The translations under genes and the position numbers were made by a program. A stretch of DNA of 6,209 nucleotides from Candidatus Parcubacteria bacterium (GTDB lineage: Bacteria; Patescibacteriota; Minisyncoccia; JAHIHE01; JAGLIN01): positions 1 through 6,209 of the forward strand of contig JAGLIN010000057.1 of NCBI GenBank assembly GCA_023142975.1. Direction: 5' to 3'. The notes beneath the pieces were generated by a model, which was given only the letters and a program-made list of their open reading frames with translations, searched no databases and was not told the origin of the DNA. Below, piece after piece: positions 1-5,306 of this stretch (the first letter of the stretch is position 1; each line of letters opens with the position of its first letter).

Positions 1-46
1 ATTTTTTTCTAAAGCTTCGCTTTTAGAAAAAAATTCTGGGATGACA
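1..46 (+). repeat. Palindromic dispersed element, right part (cut by window edge)
   Basis: A hairpin is formed by a T-run followed by CTAAA (2-13) pairing with TTTAG followed by an A-run (22-33). It is followed by TTCTGGGATGACA (34-46). The same core and right end occur in the complete copy at 5384-5443, so the missing left end (ACTGGATCCCAGA type) probably lies just before this window. The T-run precedes the stem, so it does not have the shape of a + strand intrinsic terminator. Confidence 0.75.
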
Positions 47-65
47 AAATAAAGAAGTTTTAAAT

Positions 66-89
66 AGCAATTTAGCAATATAACAATAT
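66..89 (+). repeat. 8-base tandem array immediately upstream of rpsH
   Basis: Three consecutive 8-base units are present: AGCAATTT, AGCAATAT and AACAATAT. The array ends 6 bases before the rpsH start codon. A nearly identical array with the same 6-base spacing precedes rplO (2765-2788), and a reverse-complement array starts 6 bases after the secY stop (4569-4600). There is no Shine-Dalgarno sequence here, so the array occupies the ribosome-binding region. Its function is unknown. Confidence 0.7.
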
Positions 90-95
90 AATTAC

Positions 96-485
96 ATGAC
101 AGATCCAATAGCAGATATGTTAACAAGAATAAGAAATGCTCAAAGAGCTAATCATTTGAATGTGGAAATGCCATCATCAAAATTTAAATTAGCGCTTGCA
201 AAAATTCTTAAAAAAGAAGGCTATATTAGTGATGTGATCCAGCATAAAAAAGGCGTGAAAATAACTTTGGAGATTGTCTTGAGAAAAATTGATAATAACT
301 ACGCTATCTCTGAAATTAAAAGAATTAGCAAGCCAGGGCAAAGAAGTTATATAGGAAAAAATAAAATACCAAAAATTTTAAATGGTTATGGAATTGCGAT
401 TATTTCAACGCCAAAAGGAGTAATGACAAATATAGAAGCAAAGAAAAACGGAGTTGGCGGAGAAATTATTTGCGAAGTATGGTAA
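96..485 (+). CDS. rpsH: 30S ribosomal protein S8
   Basis: This is small-subunit protein S8, which binds the central domain of 16S rRNA early in 30S assembly and in many bacteria represses its own operon. The 129 residues match the usual length of about 130. The start MTDPIADMLTRIRNA is the canonical S8 N-terminus, which fixes the start codon. Other hallmarks are SKPGQRSY (residues 78-85), the signature region STPKGVMT (104-111, where STSxGVMT is more usual) and the ending GGEIICEVW. It is the first gene visible; rpsN and rplE, normally upstream, would lie outside the window. No Shine-Dalgarno sequence precedes it, only an 8-base AT-rich array. The gap to rplF is 168 bases, very long for this operon. 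The identification is secure. Confidence 0.98.
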   Translation: MTDPIADMLTRIRNAQRANHLNVEMPSSKFKLALAKILKKEGYISDVIQHKKGVKITLEIVLRKIDNNYAISEIKRISKPGQRSYIGKNKIPKILNGYGIAIISTPKGVMTNIEAKKNGVGGEIICEVW

Positions 486-495
486 GTAGCGTTCT

Positions 496-527
496 AACAT
501 ATTAACATTTTAACATACTAACATATT
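496..527 (+). repeat. 8-base tandem array after rpsH (left arm of an inverted pair)
   Basis: Four 8-base units follow rpsH: AACATATT, AACATTTT, AACATACT and AACATATT. The unit AACATTTT is a rotation of the reverse complement of GTTAAAAT, the unit repeated at 609-648. The two arrays could therefore pair in RNA, with about 28 of 32 positions complementary by eye, enclosing a loop of roughly 80-90 bases. Confidence 0.7.
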
Positions 528-608
528 TCGAAAGCGGGAATTTTAGCTCGTGTTCAAAAAATAAATTGTTAGTTATATTTTAAATTAGATTTCCTATTTT
601 AAAAGATT

Positions 609-648
609 GTTAAAATGTTAAAATGTTAAAATGTTAAAATGTTAAAAT
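609..648 (+). repeat. Perfect 8-base tandem array before rplF (right arm of an inverted pair)
   Basis: Five exact copies of GTTAAAAT end 5 bases before the rplF start codon. The array is the inverted counterpart of the one at 496-527. The exact identity of the units suggests recent expansion or slippage, so copy number could vary between strains. It replaces any Shine-Dalgarno sequence for rplF. Confidence 0.8.
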
Positions 649-653
649 GAACG

Positions 654-1205
654 ATGAGTAAAATAGGAAAAAAACCAATAGAAATACCAACGGGAGTTAC
701 GGCTTCTTTTGATGAGAAGAAAAATAAAGTTTCCGTTAAAGGTCCCAAGGGAGAGCTTTTTCTTGAGGTTGATTTTAATGTGCAAGTTGAGATTAAAGAT
801 AATAATATTATTTTGTCCGTGAAAAAAGAAACGAAGAAGAGCTTTGCTCTTTGGGGGCTTTATAGGTCATTGATTGCTAATATGATTTGGGGAATTGAAA
901 AAGGATACGAAAAGCAATTAGAACTTCAGGGAGTTGGGCATAAAGCAACTCAAACTGGAAAAAATATAACTTTAAATCTTGGTTTTTCTCATCCCGTTGT
1001 CTTTGAAGCGCCAGAAGGAATAGAGTTTAAAGTTGAAAAAAATATAATTACCATTTCGGGCATAGATAAGCAATTAGTCGGACAAGTAGCCGCGGACATT
1101 AGAAGTAAAAAGAAACCAGAGCCGTATAAAGGGAAGGGAATAAGATATGTTGGGGAGCAAGTAAGAAGAAAGGTTGGAAAGAAAGTGGCTGGGACGGCGG
1201 AGTAA
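654..1205 (+). CDS. rplF: 50S ribosomal protein L6
   Basis: This is large-subunit protein L6, which sits near the GTPase-associated centre on 23S rRNA. The 183 residues are close to the usual 175-180. The start MSKIGKKPIEIP is typical of L6. The internal marks are VKGPKGEL (28-35), the helix LWGLYRSLIANM (67-78), and the strongly conserved PEPYKGKGIRY (155-165) near the C-terminus, followed by the basic tail. The two repeated L6 domains cover roughly residues 1-82 and 83-175. The start codon follows a five-unit GTTAAAAT array with no Shine-Dalgarno sequence. The 145-base gap to rplR holds four small hairpins. The identification is secure. Confidence 0.98.
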   Translation: MSKIGKKPIEIPTGVTASFDEKKNKVSVKGPKGELFLEVDFNVQVEIKDNNIILSVKKETKKSFALWGLYRSLIANMIWGIEKGYEKQLELQGVGHKATQTGKNITLNLGFSHPVVFEAPEGIEFKVEKNIITISGIDKQLVGQVAADIRSKKKPEPYKGKGIRYVGEQVRRKVGKKVAGTAE

Positions 1206-1227
1206 GATAAATCGTTATTTGTTTCTA

Positions 1228-1333
1228 CCCGGCTTTAGCCGAGGGTTTGTGAGACTTTAGTCTCCCGAAAAAAAATATTTTATTGAGTTAAATTGCGTGA
1301 GGTTAAAACCTCACTGACCGTGCGCTAAAGCGC
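1228..1333 (+). repeat. Cluster of four short hairpins between rplF and rplR
   Basis: Four adjacent inverted repeats lie in about 105 bases. They are CCCGGC-TTTA-GCCGAGGG (1228-1244, one bulged A), GAGAC-TTTA-GTCTC (1251-1264), GTGAGG-TTAAAA-CCTCAC (1297-1314) and GCGC-TAAA-GCGC (1322-1333). Three loops are TTTA or TAAA, and each stem sequence differs. An A-run (1268-1275) separates the first two hairpins from the last two. None is followed by a T-run, so they are not ordinary + strand terminators. They could be a REP-like mobile repeat, mRNA stabilisers or processing sites. Confidence 0.7.
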
Positions 1334-1350
1334 CGTAGAAGATAATATTT

Positions 1351-1707
1351 ATGAAAAATTTAGAAAAGATAAAGAGAGAAAATAGAATAAAAAGGCACAA
1401 TAAGGTTCGCGCTAAGGCCTTTGGAAGCGCCAAGATTCCTCGTTTGAATGTTTATAGAAGCAATAAAGGTTTGTTTGTTCAGTTGATTAATGACGAAACT
1501 GGTGTCACTTTAACAAGTATTAATGACAAAGAAATTAAATCAGGGAAAACTAAAACAGACAAAGCGAAAGAAGCGGGGAAGTTGATTGCCATGAAAGCGA
1601 AAGAAAAAAAGATAGATAAAGTTGTTTTTGACCGAGGCGGCTGTAAATATCACGGAAGAGTAAAAGCAGTAGCAGACGGAGCGAGAGAAGAAGGGTTGAA
1701 ATTTTAG
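1351..1707 (+). CDS. rplR: 50S ribosomal protein L18
   Basis: This is large-subunit protein L18, which binds 5S rRNA together with L5 in the central protuberance. At 118 residues it is of normal length. The N-terminus is very basic (residues 1-30). It is followed by the family core PRLNVYRSNKGLFVQLIND (30-48) and the conserved C-terminal stretch FDRGGCKYHGRVKAVADGAR (93-112), where Y is more usual than C at position 98. The start has no Shine-Dalgarno sequence; GATAAT lies 4 bases upstream. It lies between the hairpin cluster and the small unknown gene at 1798. In most bacteria rpsE would follow directly. The identification is secure. Confidence 0.97.
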   Translation: MKNLEKIKRENRIKRHNKVRAKAFGSAKIPRLNVYRSNKGLFVQLINDETGVTLTSINDKEIKSGKTKTDKAKEAGKLIAMKAKEKKIDKVVFDRGGCKYHGRVKAVADGAREEGLKF

Positions 1708-1780
1708 AATTTAGAATATTGTTCTTTGATAATAAAATGTTTTTAGAAGGAAAATAATTTCTTCGTCTTGTAGAATAAAA

Positions 1781-1790
1781 AAAGGAGGTG
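1781..1790 (+). promoter_or_regulatory. Near-perfect Shine-Dalgarno sequence for the small gene
   Basis: AAAGGAGGTG lies 7 bases before the GTG codon at 1798, an optimal distance. It is the only clear Shine-Dalgarno sequence in front of any gene in this window. It decides the GTG start, and it is strong evidence that the following 63-codon frame is translated. Confidence 0.88.
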
Positions 1791-1797
1791 AAAAGTC

Positions 1798-1989
1798 GTG
1801 GAACTTATATGTTTCGTTGTCAAATCAGATTATGAAAAATTGATAAAAAATAGATCCCCGTATGCTATTTCTCAGGGAGTAACAGGTTATTTACCGCTAA
1901 AGGGCAAAGAAGCCACTCTTCGTCTGTTTGATAGAAAAGATGGAAGAAGAGGGGAAATGATAGAAATTGAAATTACAGTGGTAAGATGA
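1798..1989 (+). CDS. Small hypothetical protein between L18 and S5 (GTG start)
   Basis: This 63-residue protein has an unusual position, between rplR and rpsE, where no gene is normally found. The GTG start is chosen because a near-perfect AAAGGAGGTG ends 7 bases upstream. No in-frame ATG lies near the start, and the only other ATG in the first codons is out of frame. No membrane segment, signal peptide or cysteine pair is seen; there is one Cys at residue 5. The C-terminal half reads like beta strands, with LRLFDRKDGRRGEMIEIEIT near residues 41-60. From memory, this resembles the end of small PUA-like ASCH/DUF3850 proteins (pattern LR-x-[FY]-D...G-x-x-IE-[IV]-x-[IV]-T), and DYEKLIKNRSPYAI (11-24) could match their first helix. 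This similarity is weak and unverified, so no function is assigned. Base composition resembles its neighbours. Confidence 0.8.
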   Translation: MELICFVVKSDYEKLIKNRSPYAISQGVTGYLPLKGKEATLRLFDRKDGRRGEMIEIEITVVR

Positions 1990-1993
1990 GTAT

Positions 1994-2013
1994 AAAGTAA
2001 CATTACTTTTTTT
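1994..2013 (+). terminator. Weak terminator-like hairpin after the small gene
   Basis: AAAGTA (1994-1999) pairs with TACTTT (2004-2009) around a four-base ACAT loop, and the 3' arm runs into seven consecutive T residues (2007-2013). The placement right after the stop and the T-run fit an intrinsic terminator. The stem has only one GC pair, so termination would be weak or partial. rpsE and the rest of the operon follow downstream. Confidence 0.35.
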
Positions 2014-2117
2014 ACCCTTTTTCTAAAAGCATTTTATTTTTAAGTGAAATAATTGCATTTGCGTTGTGGATAAAAGACAGTTTTTAAATAGTTAAGATTA
2101 AAACCTAAAATATAAAA

Positions 2118-2143
2118 GATTCTGAAACAAGTTCAGAATGACA
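2118..2143 (+). repeat. Palindromic element upstream of rpsE
   Basis: ATTCTGAA (2119-2126) and TTCAGAAT (2132-2139) form an 8-base-pair stem with loop ACAAG, ending in ATGACA. The GAT left edge and the ATGACA right edge match the copies before secY and adk, with a different core. The element ends 21 bases before the rpsE start codon, exactly as before secY. Confidence 0.7.
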
Positions 2144-2147
2144 GAAA

Positions 2148-2153
2148 TATAAT
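2148..2153 (+). promoter_or_regulatory. Possible -10 box close to the rpsE start
   Basis: A perfect TATAAT lies 11 bases before the rpsE start and 4 bases after the palindrome. No matching -35 box is seen at the usual distance. In such AT-rich DNA the hexamer may be fortuitous. If it is used, the rpsE transcript would have a leader of only a few bases. Confidence 0.3.
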
Positions 2154-2164
2154 AATTAAATTTT

Positions 2165-2761
2165 ATGTTCAAACAAGAAAATTCAGATCAAAAGCAAACA
2201 TTTAAGAAAAAGCCTTTCAAGAAGAAAAGAAAAGAAAGAGAGAAAAGAGAATACGAACAAAAGGTTATTGACATCGCGCGCGTGACGCGTGTTGTTAAGG
2301 GTGGAAAAAGATTTAGTTTTCGGACCGTTGTTGTGATTGGAAATAAAAGAGGTAAAGTTGGCGTAGGAGTTTCTAAAGGAAAAGATATGAAAATCTCCAC
2401 CGAAAAATCTTACGCTGACGCGAAAAAAAATATGATAGAGTTGAGTTTTACTGGCAACACAATTCCTTATGAGACATTTCAAAAACTAGGTAGCGCGAAA
2501 ATTCTTTTGAAACCAGCCCGAAAGGGAAACGGAATTGTAGCTGGAGGCGCAGTCAGAACAGTTGTCAGTTTGGCTGGAATTAGCGATGTTTCTGGAAAAA
2601 TGCTCGGATCTAAAAGTAAACTGAATAATGCAAGGGCGACGATTAAACTTCTTGAACAGTTTGCGGTAAAGAAGATAAGGGAAAAGGCTGAAAAGAAAGT
2701 TGAGAAGAAGGTAGGCGAAAAAGATGTGAAAGAAGAAGTTAAAAAAGATATTAAGAAATAA
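2165..2761 (+). CDS. rpsE: 30S ribosomal protein S5
   Basis: This is small-subunit protein S5, which helps form the mRNA entry region and influences decoding accuracy. The N-terminal S5 domain is at residues 34-97, with RVVKGGKRFSFRTVVVIGN (42-60) and KVGVGVSKGKD. The C-terminal domain is at 108-168, with KILLKPARKGNGIVAGGAVR (112-131), LAGISDV and NNARATI. At 198 residues it is longer than the usual 160-170. The extra length is a lysine-rich N-terminal leader (residues 1-33) and a charged Lys/Glu tail (about 170-198), probably disordered and RNA-binding or helical. The start has no Shine-Dalgarno sequence. rplO follows after only 33 bases, so rpmD (L30), usually here, is absent. The identification is secure. 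Confidence 0.97.
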   Translation: MFKQENSDQKQTFKKKPFKKKRKEREKREYEQKVIDIARVTRVVKGGKRFSFRTVVVIGNKRGKVGVGVSKGKDMKISTEKSYADAKKNMIELSFTGNTIPYETFQKLGSAKILLKPARKGNGIVAGGAVRTVVSLAGISDVSGKMLGSKSKLNNARATIKLLEQFAVKKIREKAEKKVEKKVGEKDVKEEVKKDIKK

Positions 2762-2764
2762 TAT

Positions 2765-2788
2765 AGCAATTTAACAATATAGCAATAT
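2765..2788 (+). repeat. 8-base tandem array immediately upstream of rplO
   Basis: The units AGCAATTT, AACAATAT and AGCAATAT fill the short gap between rpsE and rplO and end 6 bases before the rplO start codon. This is the same sequence and phase as the array before rpsH (66-89). Within it, TATAAT (2786-2791) and TATAGC (2778-2783) recur at the 8-base period. Confidence 0.7.
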
Positions 2789-2794
2789 AATTTT

Positions 2795-3226
2795 ATGCAA
2801 TTACATAATTTAAAACCAACGAAGAAAAAGAGAAAGAAAGTGGTCGGTCGTGGCGGATGTCATGGGACTTATTCTACGCGCGGATTGAAAGGACAGAAAT
2901 CAAGATCTGGTGGTGGGAAAGGAAGAAGTTTTGCGGGAGATAAAACTCCTTTATTTAGAAGAACTCCGAAACTGAGGGGATTTAAAAGTTTATACGCGAA
3001 AAATAATATAACGAATGTTTCTGCATTAGAAATAAGTTTTGAAAGTGGCGATGTTATAAATCCAGGAGTATTATTAAAAAAAGGATTAATTAGCAAAATA
3101 AAACCACGCGTTAAAATTCTTGGAAATGGGGAACTAAGTAAGAAGTTTGTTATTGAAGATTGTATAATTTCTAAAAGCGCAGAGGAAAAGATTAAGAAAG
3201 TTGGCGGAGAAATTAAAATAATGTAA
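2795..3226 (+). CDS. rplO: 50S ribosomal protein L15
   Basis: This is large-subunit protein L15, a late assembly protein whose glycine- and arginine-rich N-terminal extension threads into 23S rRNA. The length of 143 residues is normal. The marks are GRGGCHGTYSTRGLKGQKSR (18-37), PLFRRTPKLRGF (52-63), the family signature region VKILGNGELSKK (106-117) and SKSAEEKIKKVGGEI (127-141) at the end. The usual GRGxGSGxGKT reads GRGGCHGTYST here. The upstream 33-base gap is filled by an 8-base array, with no Shine-Dalgarno sequence and no room for rpmD. secY follows after 64 bases that contain a palindromic element. The identification is secure. Confidence 0.97.
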   Translation: MQLHNLKPTKKKRKKVVGRGGCHGTYSTRGLKGQKSRSGGGKGRSFAGDKTPLFRRTPKLRGFKSLYAKNNITNVSALEISFESGDVINPGVLLKKGLISKIKPRVKILGNGELSKKFVIEDCIISKSAEEKIKKVGGEIKIM

Positions 3227-3240
3227 ATATATTGAGGTTT

Positions 3241-3269
3241 ACTGGATTCCCGCCTCTGCGGGAATGACA
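3241..3269 (+). repeat. Palindromic element upstream of secY
   Basis: The element starts ACTGG, has arms ATTCCCGC (3246-3253) and GCGGGAAT (3258-3265) around loop CTCT, and ends GACA. Its reverse complement equals the copy at 5307-5335 except for one loop base (28 of 29 identical). It is much richer in GC than its surroundings. The ATG inside its right end is in frame with secY but is probably not the start codon. Confidence 0.85.
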
Positions 3270-3272
3270 AGC

Positions 3273-3278
3273 TATAAT
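3273..3278 (+). promoter_or_regulatory. Possible -10 box close to the secY start
   Basis: A perfect TATAAT lies 12 bases before the chosen secY ATG and just after the palindrome. This is the same arrangement as before rpsE. There is no recognisable -35 box 16-18 bases upstream, where the palindrome arm lies. It could be a promoter giving a near-leaderless transcript, or chance in AT-rich DNA. Confidence 0.3.
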
Positions 3279-3290
3279 ATTAAAAATTTT

Positions 3291-4562
3291 ATGTTTAAAA
3301 AACTAATCAGAGTTTTTAAGGATCGTGAATTAAGAAATAAAATATTTTTTGTGGCGGCTTTGCTCGTTGTTTTCAGAATTGCCGCGCATATCCCAATTCC
3401 TATAGTTGACGCTGATCGGCTCAGTGATTTTTTTCATAGCAATCAATTGCTTGGAATGTTGAGCATGTTCACTGGCGGCGGAATGGAGAAATTTTCATTA
3501 GTCTTGCTTGGAGTTGGACCGTATATTACCGCTTCAATTATAATGCAGCTCTTAACGATGATTTTTCCGCAAATTAAGGAAATGTATCAAGAATCTGGAG
3601 AACAAGGACGGCAAAAATTCAATCAGTTTACAAGAATGGCGACGATTCCGCTTGCTATATTGCAAAGTTTTGCAATGATTACGCTCTTGCGAAATCAAGG
3701 AATTATCACCAGTGTTGACAGTTTTGATATAGCAGTCGCTATTTCATTAATTACAGCTGGAACTATATTTTTAATGTGGCTCGGAGAACTTATTTCCGAA
3801 AAGAAAATCGGTAATGGAATTTCGTTGATTATTTTTGCGGGGATTGTTGCTGGTTTGCCGATGGCAGCACAACAAACTATCTCAACAATGACTTCCGATA
3901 AAATGCCTTCTATTATTGGATTGCTGATTATGTCTTTGATTGTAGTTTTGGCGGTAGTTGCTATCGCGGAAGCGCAAAGAAATATCCCGGTTTCTTACGC
4001 GAGACGAGTTAGGGGAAGTAAAACACACGGTGGCGTTTCCACTTTCCTGCCGCTCAAAGTAAACTCTGCGGGAATGATTCCTCTTATTTTCGCGATGTCT
4101 ATTATGCTTTTTCCTGGAATTGTCGCGTCATTTTTTGTGCAAAACCCGAACGAAACTATTGCTGGCGTGGCAACTTTTGTTAATAATCTTTTTCAAGATC
4201 AATTATTTTACGGGGTTTTATATTTTTTAACAGTGTTCTTCTTTACTTATTTTTATACTTCTATCGTTTTTGATCCAAAAAATGTCGCAGAAAACCTGCA
4301 AAAGCACGGCGGATTTGTGCCGGGTATCAGACCAGGTGGCAACACCGCGGAATTTTTAGGGAGAGTTTTAAATAGAATAACTTTTCTTGGCGCGGTTTTT
4401 CTTGGTTTAATCGCAGTCCTTCCGTTTATCGGCCAAGCAATGACGAATGTTACCACAATGGCGGTCGGCGGCGCGGCTGTTTTGATTGTTGTCGGTGTTG
4501 TTCTTGACACGATCAGGCAAATTGATTCGCAGTTGACGATGAGGGATTATGATGAGTTGTAA
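3291..4562 (+). CDS. secY: Preprotein translocase subunit SecY
   Basis: This is the channel subunit of the SecYEG translocase in the cytoplasmic membrane, which moves unfolded proteins outward with SecA or the ribosome. From this start it has 423 residues (E. coli about 443) and the expected ten hydrophobic segments. The landmarks are HIPIP (33-37), the plug region MFTGGGMEKFS (59-69), GPYITASIIMQLL (76-88), GNGISLIIFAGI (174-185), RNIPVSYARR (230-239), LPLKVNSAGMIPLIFA (253-268), FDPKNVAENLQKHGGF (327-342) and MAVGGAAVLIVVGVVLDTI (390-408). An in-frame ATG at 3264 would add nine residues (MTSYNIKNF), but it lies in the palindromic repeat. MFKKLIRVFKD is the typical SecY beginning, so 3291 is preferred. 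It is probably the last gene of the operon, given the terminator downstream. Confidence 0.97.
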   Translation: MFKKLIRVFKDRELRNKIFFVAALLVVFRIAAHIPIPIVDADRLSDFFHSNQLLGMLSMFTGGGMEKFSLVLLGVGPYITASIIMQLLTMIFPQIKEMYQESGEQGRQKFNQFTRMATIPLAILQSFAMITLLRNQGIITSVDSFDIAVAISLITAGTIFLMWLGELISEKKIGNGISLIIFAGIVAGLPMAAQQTISTMTSDKMPSIIGLLIMSLIVVLAVVAIAEAQRNIPVSYARRVRGSKTHGGVSTFLPLKVNSAGMIPLIFAMSIMLFPGIVASFFVQNPNETIAGVATFVNNLFQDQLFYGVLYFLTVFFFTYFYTSIVFDPKNVAENLQKHGGFVPGIRPGGNTAEFLGRVLNRITFLGAVFLGLIAVLPFIGQAMTNVTTMAVGGAAVLIVVGVVLDTIRQIDSQLTMRDYDEL

Positions 4563-4568
4563 ATTGAA

Positions 4569-4600
4569 TTGTTAAATTGTTGTATTGCTAAATTGCTGAC
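4569..4600 (-). repeat. 8-base tandem array just after secY, reverse orientation
   Basis: The units ATTGTTAA, ATTGTTGT, ATTGCTAA and ATTGCTGA are read on the + strand. Their reverse complement has the ARCAAT pattern of the arrays before rpsH and rplO. The array starts 6 bases after the secY stop, mirroring the 6-base distance from start codons in the other two. This points to a repeat defined relative to gene ends. Confidence 0.65.
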
Positions 4601-4601
4601 G

Positions 4602-4629
4602 ACCTGAATTTATTTCGGGTTTTATTTTT
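4602..4629 (+). terminator. Intrinsic terminator after secY
   Basis: ACCTGAA (4602-4608) pairs with TTCGGGT (4614-4620), seven pairs including one T-G, around a five-base loop. It is followed at once by TTTATTTTT. The shape, the T-rich tail and the placement about 40 bases after the secY stop suggest that the ribosomal-protein/secY transcript ends here, leaving the kinase genes as a separate unit. Confidence 0.6.
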
Positions 4630-4634
4630 AAATT

Positions 4635-4666
4635 TGTCATTTCAAGCCCTTTAAGGCGAGAAATCT
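4635..4666 (-). repeat. Diverged palindromic element between secY and the gmk-like gene
   Basis: The element starts TGTCATTTC and ends GAAATCT, with an interrupted stem: ATTTC (4639-4643) pairs with GAAAT (4660-4664), and GCC (4646-4648) with GGC (4655-4657). TGTCAT is the reverse complement of the ATGACA end shared by the other elements, so this looks like a reverse-orientation relative with another core and no ATCCAGT end. It is a weaker member of the family. Confidence 0.45.
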
Positions 4667-4720
4667 TTGAGAAAATGAATATGCGTGAAGGACATAAAGA
4701 AACTTTAAGAAAATATTTCA

Positions 4721-5296
4721 ATGAAAAGCAAAACTAAAAATAATCTATTCATAATTTCTGGACCTTCTGGCGCAGGCGAAGATAGTATTATTGAAGGGCT
4801 AAAAAAAATCCTTTCGATTGAAAGAGTAATTACAACAACGACTAGAGAAAAGCGTTCAAATATCTTTGCTGAAGATCCTTATTATTTTATTTCCAAAGAA
4901 GAATTTAAAAAAGGAATTGCGGAGAATAGATTTTTTGAATACGCGCGGGAATACAATAATCAGTTTTACGGTGTCACTAAAAAAGAAATTGAAAGAGTTA
5001 TAAATTACGACAAAATTGGAATTTGGAAAATTGAATATAAGGGAGTAATGACAATGAAAAAAATGATGCCAGAAATTATCGCTATTTTAATTACAACGGA
5101 ATCGCTTGAAGTATTAAAACAAAGAATTTTAAGCCGTGGCGCAAGTGAGAAATTTGTTGAAGAGAGAATGATCTATACAAAAGAATGGTTGAAGCATAAA
5201 GATATTTATGATTACGAGGTGGTTAATTATGAAGGAAAATTAGACGAAGCGGTGGAAGAGGTGAAAGGGATTATTTTAAAAGAATGTGGAAAATAA
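4721..5296 (+). CDS. Guanylate-kinase-like protein with degenerate P-loop
   Basis: This 191-residue protein has the guanylate kinase layout (GMP + ATP to GDP + ADP): a P-loop, a GMP-binding lid and a core. What remains is TTTREKR (39-45) for GMP phosphate binding, DPYYF (52-56), FFEYAREYNNQFYG (71-84) for guanine binding, and SLEVLKQRILSRG (128-140). The ending YDYEVVNYEGKLDEAVEEV matches the family's VVN...L..AV pattern. The Walker A motif reads GPSGAGEDS (14-22) where GPSGxGK[ST]T is expected, so the catalytic Lys is Glu and the next Ser/Thr is Asp. The segment IGIWKIEYKG (99-108) replaces the usual VLLxIDVQG. GMP-site residues are kept while the ATP site is altered, so it may bind GMP without being a normal kinase. 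No gene symbol is given because activity is doubtful. No Shine-Dalgarno sequence is present. Confidence 0.85.
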   Translation: MKSKTKNNLFIISGPSGAGEDSIIEGLKKILSIERVITTTTREKRSNIFAEDPYYFISKEEFKKGIAENRFFEYAREYNNQFYGVTKKEIERVINYDKIGIWKIEYKGVMTMKKMMPEIIAILITTESLEVLKQRILSRGASEKFVEERMIYTKEWLKHKDIYDYEVVNYEGKLDEAVEEVKGIILKECGK

Positions 5297-5306
5297 ACTT
5301 TGCGTT

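Noticed and set aside
1726..1755. Possible promoter (TTGATA with GAAAAT 18 bases on) before the small gene
   Set aside because: The -10 match is only four of six in very AT-rich DNA, so chance is a sufficient explanation.
2183..3270. Open frames on the - strand opposite rpsE and rplO
   Set aside because: They are mirror frames of lysine-rich genes, giving Phe/Leu/Ser-rich products with no family likeness and no start signals. The + strand genes are certain.
4253..4510. Open frame on the - strand opposite the end of secY
   Set aside because: It lies wholly inside the conserved SecY C-terminal region and has no recognisable motif or ribosome-binding site.
4675..4737. A 20-codon frame, MNMREGHKETLRKYFNEKQN, overlapping the start of the gmk-like gene
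   Set aside because: It has no Shine-Dalgarno sequence, is very short, and overlaps the gmk-like start by 17 bases in another frame. A leader peptide or gene remnant is possible, but nothing supports translation.
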